DNA of 64,000 nt from Klebsormidium nitens (Eukaryota > Streptophyta > Klebsormidiophyceae > Klebsormidiales > Klebsormidiaceae). Positions within the stretch are counted from its first letter, which is position 1, and each line of letters starts with the position of its first letter. This document shows, in pieces, positions 55,801 to 64,000 of this stretch. The stretch spans positions 1 to 64,000 of the forward strand of contig DF236955.1 of NCBI GenBank assembly GCA_000708835.1, in the 5' to 3' direction. Under the pieces are notes generated by a model that saw only the letters and a program-made list of their open reading frames with translations, was not told the origin of the DNA and did not search any database. The translations under genes and the position numbers were made by a program.

Positions 55801-58800
55801 GCCACGACCAAAACGTTGCAAGCCATTTGGAGCGCTAGAAGAAGGGGACCGCCCGGGGGAATCAACCGGGGAAACAGCTGCGGGCCCGCGAGGCGCCAGA
55901 AGGCGAAGGTGGCTGCTGACGTGGCCATGACGCCGTAGCAGAACTTGCCGGAGACGGCGTCGGCGAGGCGCTGGACTGGGGCCTCCCTGTGAAAGATAAA
56001 GGTGCTGCGTAAGCGGGCAACGGGAGGCATTAAGGTTAGGCAACAGGCAGAGGAGTGCGCGAATCTTCACAAAAAGCGGGCTGCAAAGTTGATGGATGCC
56101 GTTTCGGAGCTTCACAATCACTGTCGTCTGATGCCCCCTCTTGTGCGGAGCAGAGAAACTAAGATGCTCTGGGATGTTTCGGGAAGAAGTTTCCGGGTTG
56201 TGGACGCGATCCTGAGCTGTTAGTGACGCTGGCTGAGACTCGGAACCATTGAACATGCGGAACAGATTATGCGTTTTGAGAATCGGCGGCCTTGAATGCG
56301 GCGGAGTTGGCGGCTTTCGAAATCCTCCGCTTGTTACATTTCTACGAGCAGCTCCGTTCTCGTTCGAGTGAGCCGACAGAAATTCTCTTTTCCTTCCCGT
56401 CGTGACAATGGTCACCTCTTGGCAACCTACCAAGTCCTGTCCATTGAACCGCCTCAAGGCCCTTCCACAAGCCCTTATCCAGACCCTCTTACCCCACAAC
56501 ATTCCAACCCCGAACCAAAGCATACCAAACCCAAAATTCCTCCTAATCCTTAAACGCTTCTCAACCCGTTGTCTCACCCGCCTCCAGAATCCCTAGAGCA
56601 CGGTCCAAAACCTAAATCTGAATCTAAACTCCTCAAACCCGGTTCTGAGCGTCTTAACCCACCTGGTTTGCGCGTCCTCCACCATGCGCACAATGTCCCC
56701 CAGCACCGTGTCCCCCCCACCCCGCCGCGCCGCAACGCGCAGCGTCCCGTTGTAGTTCATGGTCCCCGCGGTGACGTCATCCCCCGCCTGCTTGAGCACC
56801 GGCAGCGGCTCTCCCGTCAGGCTCGATTCGTCAACCGTCGTGCGGCCCGACTCGACGGTGCCATCCACCGGGATGCGGTCCTAGAAGCAGAAGACAAATC
56901 TCAAAATAATGTAAGCAGAGCATGAACTGGCGTCAATTTCTCATGCATTGAAAGCGGCTCCCCCGTCAACTCGATTCGTCCACGGTCATGCGGCCCGACT
57001 CGACCCTCCTTCACAGGGACGCACCTTGCCGCCCAGTGATGCTAAGGCGTTTACCTGACGAGGACAGCAACCCTATAAGGTTCAATTTCCATGAAGAAGC
57101 GTCCTAAACCATCCTCACGTACCTAGCATCATAATTTACCTTTGTTTCATCACTTCCAAGCCATCTCAACATCCTATCGTTAACTATGTCGCTCCCCATT
57201 GCTTCCGCTGCGTGACAGCTTCTTCCACCAACGGCTTCTTCCACCAACGGCCTGCAAGGTCGAACCGAACCAAACCACTAAAATATTCGAACAGCTCTCC
57301 CGGCGACCTCACCCCAGGATACACCAGCACGGTGTCGCCCTGCCCCAGCGCGTCCGTTGGCACCTCCACCGTCTTCTCCTTGCCGTCTTTCCCAGTCACC
57401 AGCAGGCGCGCTTTGGGCGGCAGCAGATTCAGGAGCGCGGTCATGTCGCTGGTCGCCTGCAGCTTGGCGCGCTCCTCTACCGCGCGCCCGAGGAGGACGA
57501 AGGCCAGCAGCATTACCGGCTCCTCGAAGAACGTCTGCCACTTCTGCAGGGGCAATGTGGAGAAGTCCTTGATCAGCGTTCGGAACGGCCACGGCTGATG
57601 TACCTTCGAAGTACTGGACTACGGGTTTTTCAACACAGGCTTCGGTTTCTTGGAGAGGACTCTCGAGTAAAAAGGACAGCTCTCGTATCCTTTTCTTTCT
57701 TGATTCTTTCTTCCTTTTTCCAGTCAAGTGGTCAAAGGCGGATGCTTGTCAAGGAACCACTATTTGCTGAGTCCAGGGCAGCTTAGATTCGTCAAAGAGG
57801 CCACATAATGAAGGTAGTCTTTCCAGAGCCAATCGTTTCATATCCTGGCAGCAAGACGATCTGCAACAGCGACTAGGTACCAACCTTCCAGATTAAATCT
57901 ACACCTACGAAGCAATCTCCGTGGCAACCGAGAGGATAAATAACCACTCTCCTGTCAACAGGAGATGAGGCAGACAAGTCCGCTCCTTTTGAAAGCACCG
58001 AGCACTGGCGACAGCAAAACGACCAGACAAGCCAGACACGTGATCAACCACTACCGAAATTGGGTTGGGAATAAATGGAGCACATCTGAGCAGCAATGAG
58101 CGTGCACCTGAAGCACATCTGAGCAGCAATGAGCGTGCCCCTGAGCATACCGAAATCAACAGCAACAAAAGCAAACGGCAACATCAGGCAATCGGAGGCT
58201 GGATTCAGAAAGGGAACGCTCATCAATCTCACTGCCAGCAGCAGTGAGATTGATGAGCACCGACGATCACGGACAAAACGGCAAACGCAAGATGGGCGTT
58301 ACGACGTCACACATAGCTCCACTGTACCCACAAATTCTACAAACATGTAGCTGAAGAACGGAAAATACGGACGGAAAAGAAGGAACAGAACGGATCCCCT
58401 CACCAGCTGCGGCAGCAGCGCGGCCGCCGAGCTGACGGCGAACGACGACAGCGCGCCGAGCGCCACCAGCGTGTTCATGTTGGGGGCATTCCGCTTGAGG
58501 GAGCCGATTCCGTCCACGAGCAGCTTCCGCCCGGGGCCCGCCAGCGCGATCACAGAGAGCGCCACGTGGAACTGCGTGGAGTGCAGGAAGCCCAGCCAGG
58601 GGGGGAGGTGCGCGTGCAGAAAGTGCGCGGCGTGGCCGGCGACGCAGGCGGCGGCGAGGCTCCACGCGACGGCGAGGCGTTGCCCTGACGGGAAGTTTGA
58701 GTTTGAGGTTAGCAGAGGTTGAGCTTTGTCGGTATTGTGGTTCGGGTTAATGAGGTTGAGGTTGAGGTGAAGGGAGGTTGAGGTTCAACAAGATTGAAGT

Positions 58801-61800
58801 CAAACGAGGTTGAGTTTGAATGAGGTTGAGAAAAACCGAGATCGACGTTAAACGAGGTTGAGGTTAAACGAGACTGATGTTGAACGAGACTGAGGTCAAA
58901 CGAGGTTGCAATCAAACGAGATTGAGGGGAACACGATTGAGGAGCTTGAACGAGGTTAGGGTTAAAACGAGATTGGCATTAAGCGGGTTGAGGTGGGTCA
59001 TCTGGTTACTGGCAGTAAAGCGGATGGAGGCCCCATGCCACAGCGAGGTGTTAACCTGAAGAGATTTCTTCGCTGTCAGGTCAAAGTCCAATCACATTAA
59101 GATTCAGTCGGGTCGAGATAGACCAATCCGTAGGGAAATCAGTTGTAGAGCGAACGGTTACGTATGGGTATTTCATCGATCACTGAGAGACGAGTGAGCT
59201 TTGTTTAGCGGCTTGGGGTACTTAACGTGCAGGGAGTCAACTTGGCTATTGACCCTTGGCCCACTGAAGGCATCTCAAAATGGCTCGCTTCAGTGAAAGG
59301 ATCGGAAAGAGAGCGGAAAACGGGACCTAAGAGTGCCTCCAGGATCTTGACAAGATATCCCTTAGTAGGATGGGCAGACTTGATGTTCAATGGGTCCCAT
59401 GTCAATTGTGAAGCCATCGTAGCTGGCTCTCTTCGGAGCTTAGCAATTTGCGGCCCGGTGTTCGAATTTTACAATCACGAGCCCGAGTCCGCTCAACGGT
59501 CGCACTTTTTTGTCCGCTTGGATTCAAAGATACGGAGAATTTGTTGCAGGACGATCCAAGCGGGAAAAAGCAGGAGAAGAAAATTGGCCAGGCACAGGAG
59601 ATGAAGCTTTAGGCGACGACTTACCGCTATCTTTGAGCCTTTGCAACCTCTCTTCTCGCTTTCGGTGGGCGGAGGGGCTCGAACCTCCCGTCTTGGAATC
59701 TGCAAGATGACATAGAATCAAATTGGAGATACTGTTTTGAGTCGAATCGCTCCCGCTTCCGAGGCTTTGAGGAGCATGCTAATCTCGCGAACTCCTGCAG
59801 ACGATGTGGTGGGATCCAAGATCCAGTCAAGCATCTTCAGGTTTGCGCAGACGTAGACTTTGTTCAGAAAAGTGCGCAGACGGAAACATTGTTCATAAGG
59901 GTAAGCAGTCCAAAATGCTTCAAATGCCGTGAAAAGCGGCTCGTATAACAAAGTACAGTGAAACTTGTGAATTAAAACAGCAGAGTGCGAACATGCCGTT
60001 GCAACTGTCTTCAAAGTTACGATCAGGAACCAGAATGTCAGCAGAGCACATTTGACTGTCGGGTCAGCAAACCGGATGTCAGCAACATTGATGATAGATA
60101 CGACATGAATCATTAGTGAATACAGTTCCAGCAGCCTTGCAAAATCATCAAATCCTCTCTTAGTACAATACACAATCCCCTGTTTGATGTCTTCTCTAGC
60201 TACTGTTATGCTGAATCCAAATGCAACCTTATAAACTAATCAAAAGCAGGCACACTCCAGCTACCCCTGGAACCTTCGTTTGTGCACATCTGCACCTTTC
60301 CTACTCCTCAGACTTTCTTCTCTTCCACCTAAAACCTTTGCTAGTCCGGTAACACATTGAGACTGATCTTGCAACAAAGTCTCGCAACTAGCTACTCTCT
60401 TCCGAACGACTGCAACCCCCTTCCGTCAGGCCTTCTTAACTGCACACAGAACATAACTGACATAAGCTGACGTGGTCTGTGTGAGCGTCAGGCCTGACGA
60501 AGGGGGGCCGGTAAACGACACTTTGATCACCTCCCCCGAGAGAAAACTTCCCCGAACCAACTGGGGTGCATCGAAGACTGCTAACTTTGCCAACTTTTGG
60601 TTGTCGAGGTTTGTTATCTAAAAACCGTTTGCTTCTCTTGTCAGAAAATTTTCTGTGACAGGTAGGGCGATGCAGGATTTGCCCATATGCAGCTCAGAGT
60701 CAATCAAACGCCGAAGAGCCCCCGACGCCCCAGCCTGAGAAAAAAGATTAGCGGATACGGTCCAAACGAAGCGAAAGGAGAACCACACGCGAAAACAGAC
60801 CAGTAACATGGCCAAAAGGATGTTCTTACCTCGCAGTGTTGATTTGAAGCCGGCTTTCGTAAGCTGGGCTGCTAGTTGTTCAGCTACTTTTTCCTTCTTG
60901 CCGTCGCTTTCAGCAGACGGCTCCAGTTGGATCAGAGCAGTCTCGGTGGCGAGATTGACCGTGGCGGAACTGACTTCCGGCTAAGGGAAAACAAACGTTC
61001 GGAATAAGGTGTGTAAGCAGATTGTAATGGACGAGCTGGAGGTGACAATCTTGGGCTGCTTGCATCCAGGCATAATCATTTTCGCATACACAGGTCAACA
61101 ATGATTAACGGCTAGTTTTTGAGAACATTAGCCTGATGCGAAAACTATAACAGAACGTGGATAGCCCTCGAACGTATCGTGGCGGTCGAAAAAAGTAATG
61201 ATCAACCGTTTACGATTGAAAAAGTCGCTACAAGGGGAGTGCACAAATCACTGGCTAACATGATTTGACAGGATGTTCCCAAACCAAGCAGGTTTACCCC
61301 ATATGCACAGATAGGTTGAAAGGCAAGACCGCTGGCTTTAAGGGCACAAGATGCCTATGGAGGCGCTTGATTTCAGGGGCTGAGAACTGATGGGCCCGTT
61401 ATCAGTTCTCAGCGACATGGCGCCCTTAAGAAAAAGCATTCATTCAATTTCGTCCTCTGAAAGACAACTTTTGATCGCAAAAGTCCACCGGAAAACCTGT
61501 GAAATCTCGACGAAACAGATAGCAGTTGTTGCCCATCACCAATAGCAGTCGTTGCCTTTGCGATGCTCCAAGGATTATGAGACAAGTGCCCCATTTAGAT
61601 TGTCTAAACTAAATCTAAATCGTAACGAGTGACAAGCAGTGGAGAAAGGGCCTAGGTACGTACCTGTGATTCGAGAATCCGTTTGACAGCCGATGCGCAG
61701 CCCCCGCAAGACATGCCCTGCATGCGCACCAAATTCAATCATTTCAGGGGAATGCGCGTAGCAGAATGGCATATTTGGCCGGATTGAAAAACTGGACGAT

Positions 61801-63524
61801 CTGAGTATCTTTCTCAATCTAATGATGAGAAAATCAAGATTACAAAGATGATGCCAGGTATCACCTTCATGAGACCAGATGCTGACTATTCGGAGACTTA
61901 CACCTGAATAGTCTGTCTATCAAGCAGGTAATAAGCGGGTATCTGAGCTGAAAGGATAGAATCATGGGTTTCCGATTGAATACAGGCTTTAATTCAGCTG
62001 CGGTGTCCTGAGCGGAGCTCACTCAACTATGAACGCAGGCTGTGCAAACAGCGTCGCCTCGAAAGTGTCTTACAGCAGCCAGAAGTCTCTCATTCCCAAA
62101 ACAGACTCAATCGAGTCAATGTTACCGCCTAAAGTGTAACCCACGTCCATCTGTTTTGCATTCAGCTTACAGAGTAGAGCCCCTGAAAAGGTTTGTGCAG
62201 CCCACACCAAGACACCCCTCTGTGACATGAACGTAATCTGCCTGAGCTTTCACCCCCAACAAGTCCTCCAGGTGCGTTGTCCGGGAACAACCTCAAAAAC
62301 CAGAACAACTATAAGCGTGCCAAGTCTTTCCTGGAAGGGCACACAGCATCGGGAACTGGACCCGAGATTCAAAGCCGTCGAAGCCAAAACGTTCAGCGAC
62401 ATTGATAGAGTTGAAGCCCCTACTTTATACCAACGCTTGACCAGAAACATGGCTCCTTGCCCCCCATTGGAGTAACTGTGGGGAACACAAGCGGTCTTCA
62501 AGGGGGAAGCTCACCCCAACATCAAGGACAACAACTTCATCTGACCGGTCGTCTCCTTTCTCACTCGCCACCCCCTCCACGTCCACCACCGCGTGGCCCC
62601 CCCCCCNNNNNNNNNNNNNNNNNNNNNNNNNNNNNNNNNNNNNNNNNNNNNNNNNNNNNNNNNNNNNNNNNNNNNNNNNNNNNNNNNNNNNNNNNNNNNN
62701 NNNNNNNNNNNNNNNNNNNNNNNNNNNNNNNNNNNNNNNNNNNNNNNNNNNNNNNNNNNNNNNNNNNNNNNNNNNNNNNNNNNNNNNNNNNNNNNNNNNN
62801 NNNNNNNNNNNNNNNNNNNNNNNNNNNNNNNNNNNNNNNNNNNNNNNNNNNNNNNNNNNNNNNNNNNNNNNNNNNNNNNNNNNNNNNNNNNNNNNNNNNN
62901 NNNNNNNNNNNNNNNNNNNNNNNNNNNNNNNNNNNNNNNNNNNNNNNNNNNNNNNNNNNNNNNNNNNNNNNNNNNNNNNNNNNNNNNNNNNNNNNNNNNN
63001 NNNNNNNNNNNNNNNNNNNNNNNNNNNNNNNNNNNNNNNNNNNNNNNNNNNNNNNNNNNNNNNNNNNNNNNNNNNNNNNNNNNNNNNNNNNNNNNNNNNN
63101 NGCTAGCAAATCCTGCCGACCCCCCCGCAGCAACTTGAGATGCCTTCAATAGAAGTGCCAATTTCCCCTGTGTTTGAGTGTCCCGGGGAAGCATCCACAT
63201 GACGGTTTGCAGGAGCCTCTGGCGCCGCTGACACGGGCACGCCGCGTTGCTGACGTCAGCGTAGCGCTGCGCCCCCCTCCTGGGTGACGTTCGCCTCGTA
63301 GGAGGGTCCATCCTTCTGGAAGGAGAGAGGAGACTGGGGCGAGGTGACAGCGAGGCGTGATGTGGCGCCCCGGTGTGAATTGGCGCCCTGGCGTGAATTG
63401 GCAGCCTAACGTTGTGCGGTATAGTCATGAGCGCGTGTCCGTCGCGCAACAAACTGCCACCAGCCCCAACTGCAGAAACTTCTCTCAAGGGGACCACCGA
63501 GCATACGGTCACCGCAGACGACAT
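52804..63524 (-). CDS. PAA1: Copper-transporting P1B-type ATPase, PAA1/HMA6-like, partial across an N gap (about 12 exons)
   Basis: Visible exons (complement): 52804..53166, 53464..53667, 54309..54940, 55562..55986, 56663..56880, 57313..57543, 58404..58684, 59625..59699, 60830..60980, 61664..61717, 62515..62606 (runs into the gap), and a likely transit-peptide exon ending in the gap and starting at 63524 (MSSAVTVCSVVPLREVS). PAA1 moves Cu(+) across the chloroplast envelope. From EVVVLDVG on, about 885 residues are seen. The metal-binding domain is GMSCGGCASAVKRILESQ. TM segments include VACPCALGLATPTA, the CPC Cu site. Also present are the actuator loop DESSLTGEPLPV, the phosphorylation site DKTGTLTAGRPV, the nucleotide-domain HP (ASSHPLAKAV) and GSGA, the hinge MVGDGVNDAAALATANVGIA, and the last TM pair (NLWWAFAYNMVGIPLAAGV ... 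LTPSISGALMGVSSLGVMAN). The N-domain carries an extra Ser/Thr/Pro-rich insert of about 85 residues. The tail is charged. All visible splice phases agree. The first exon is least certain. Confidence 0.92.
53724..53811 (-). repeat. Decayed tandem copy of the hinge exon of the PAA1-like gene
   Basis: Intron sequence just upstream (gene sense) of the exon 53464-53667 repeats part of that exon. GCCACTGCTGCACCAGCG occurs at 53616 (exon) and 53769 (intron), offset 153 bp. Weaker similarity extends over about 88 bp (53573-53660 versus 53724-53811). Confidence 0.88.
56953..57025 (-). repeat. Decayed tandem copy of the actuator-loop exon of the PAA1-like gene
   Basis: AGCGGCTC..CCGTCA and GCGGCCCGACTCGAC in the exon (56804-56880) recur in the adjacent intron at 56953-57025, offset about 149 bp. 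The copy is frameshifted relative to the exon and lacks the splice site. Confidence 0.88.
57220..57252. repeat. 16-bp perfect tandem repeat x 2 in a PAA1-like intron
   Basis: GCTTCTTCCACCAACG occurs twice back to back, close to the donor of the exon 57313-57543. Confidence 0.9.
58079..58144. repeat. 33-bp tandem repeat x 2 in a PAA1-like intron
   Basis: AGCACATCTGAGCAGCAATG followed by AGCGTGC(A/C)CCTGA repeats at 58079-58111 and 58112-58144 with one mismatch, so the duplication is recent. Confidence 0.92.
58218..58258. repeat. Perfect 18-bp inverted repeat (hairpin, 5-nt loop)
   Basis: GCTCATCAATCTCACTGC at 58218-58235 is followed by CAGCA and then its exact reverse complement at 58241-58258. 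It lies in the intron between the exons 58404-58684 and 57313-57543, about 75 bp from a recent 33-bp tandem repeat. Confidence 0.92.
58733..58998. repeat. Degenerate minisatellite, GAGGTTGA-type unit
   Basis: About 15 imperfect copies of (AA)CGAGGTTGAGGTTA-like words of 12-18 bp run through the PAA1-like intron upstream (gene sense) of the exon 58404-58684. On the coding strand this gives CCTCAA/TCAACCTC repeats. Confidence 0.85.
61379..61413. repeat. 12-bp perfect inverted repeat with nested outer arms
   Basis: GCTGAGAACTGA (61379-61390) pairs with TCAGTTCTCAGC (61402-61413), with an 11-nt loop. An outer, looser pairing of TTTAAGGGC (about 61337) with GCCCTTAAG (61422) could extend the stem. 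It sits in a PAA1-like intron. Confidence 0.75.
62607..63101. other. Assembly gap (495 N) inside the PAA1-like gene
   Basis: The gap begins directly after a run of ten C. On the coding strand that is a Gly-rich GGGGG run within the exon leading into the metal-binding domain, so it hides the end of the transit-peptide exon and possibly an intron. Confidence 0.99.
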
Positions 63525-64000
63525 GACTCTTGAGCCCCGGCAGAAGCGCCAATGCCGGTGCCTGGTCTGTGTGCGACTAACTCTGTGCCAGCGTCGGGAG
63601 TTGGGAGGACTTCTTCGGGGCAAGCCAGAGGGTCTTCACGCGGTGGCAGGGGACATGCTTTCACCCGCTTGCACTGTCAGTGATAGCACTGATAGCATAA
63701 AATTGAAGCGCCCCTTGGCCCTGAGGCCAACTTTGCCCCGAGTCTTGAGCTGCAGTCTGCAGATGCTGCTGTTTGCCTCACGCTGGAGCTGGCTGACTCG
63801 AGGCCGTGCTGTGGCGGCTAAAGCGTCTTGGTGCAAGCAGGAAAAGTGTGAACAGGCTCCGTATGGATTGTTCATTGCCGGCGCAAGCCAACTCGACAGC
63901 AAACGTACGAAGGTTTTCACAGGTCATCTTTGTGAAGAAGCTCCGATGCTACGTACAGTGACTTTGTCTCTCTCGGCGTCACCCTACATAATGCAAGTGA
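63525..64000. other. Upstream region of the PAA1-like gene; no separate gene supported
   Basis: An open frame on the minus strand (63636-63920) has no motif and begins with a non-ATG codon. It could belong to the 5' UTR or an alternative N-terminus of the PAA1-like gene. Confidence 0.35.

Noticed and set aside
59625-59720. tRNA-like 3' half: a GGTTCGAGCCC B-box-like motif plus a possible TCTTG/CAAGA stem on the minus strand
   Set aside because: No D-arm or A box upstream, the T-stem has a mismatch, and the stretch fits a phase-consistent exon of the PAA1-like gene (DSKTGGSSPSAH...RLKDS).
63636-63920. Minus-strand open frame near the window end
   Set aside because: It starts with GTG, has no recognisable domain, and may be leader sequence of the PAA1-like gene.
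1-64000. CRISPR arrays, bacterial operons, integrated viruses, retroelement genes
   Set aside because: No regularly spaced identical repeats, no prokaryotic gene layout, and no reverse transcriptase, integrase or capsid motifs were seen; every recognised gene has spliceosomal introns.

Overview
This is nuclear DNA from a eukaryote of the green lineage. Every recognisable gene is split by GT-AG (sometimes GC-AG) introns. The set includes an HMA6/PAA1-type chloroplast copper ATPase, three CYSTM (cysteine-rich transmembrane module) proteins, and proteins with plastid-type transit peptides. Moderate GC, short introns and closely spaced genes, plus an animal-like membrane UGT and a Kir-fold protein, suggest a streptophyte alga (Klebsormidium-like) rather than a flowering plant. 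I cannot fix the species from sequence alone.

Layout: a long CYSTM-like gene (1105-3541, +); a short CYSTM gene (5033-5740, -); NMD3, the 60S export adaptor (6637-11172, +); ribosomal protein uL22/RPL17 (12592-16017, -); a HAD-like hydrolase (16405-19716, +); a plastid-type multi-pass membrane protein of unknown function (20777-24074, +); a large protein with a transit peptide, long repeats and a C-terminal inward-rectifier (Kir/KirBac) fold (25328-33767, +); a type-I ER-membrane UDP-glycosyltransferase (35493-39444, -); a 52-residue CYSTM peptide (40951-41719, +); a DIS3L2/SOV-type 3'-5' exoribonuclease (42826-48512, -); a GT10 alpha-1,3-fucosyltransferase (49280-51675, +); and a PAA1-like copper ATPase (52804-63524, -), whose N-terminal part is broken by a 495-base N gap at 62607-63101. 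Most neighbours alternate strand, giving convergent or divergent pairs. Exon joins were worked out by hand from splice consensus, phase and family conservation.

Two observations stand out. First, the Kir-like protein keeps the Kir transmembrane and cytoplasmic architecture but has no T-x-G-Y-G selectivity filter, and it appears to be plastid targeted. Second, introns and flanks repeatedly hold decayed tandem copies of the neighbouring exon edge, displaced by about 120-160 bp. I call these 'exon echoes'; they occur in the Kir-like, PAA1-like and NMD3 genes and point to recurrent local tandem duplication as a source of intron sequence. Functionally the genes are unlinked housekeeping and accessory functions (ribosome assembly, RNA decay, glycosylation, plastid metal and membrane biology). 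No operon-like or cluster logic is evident.
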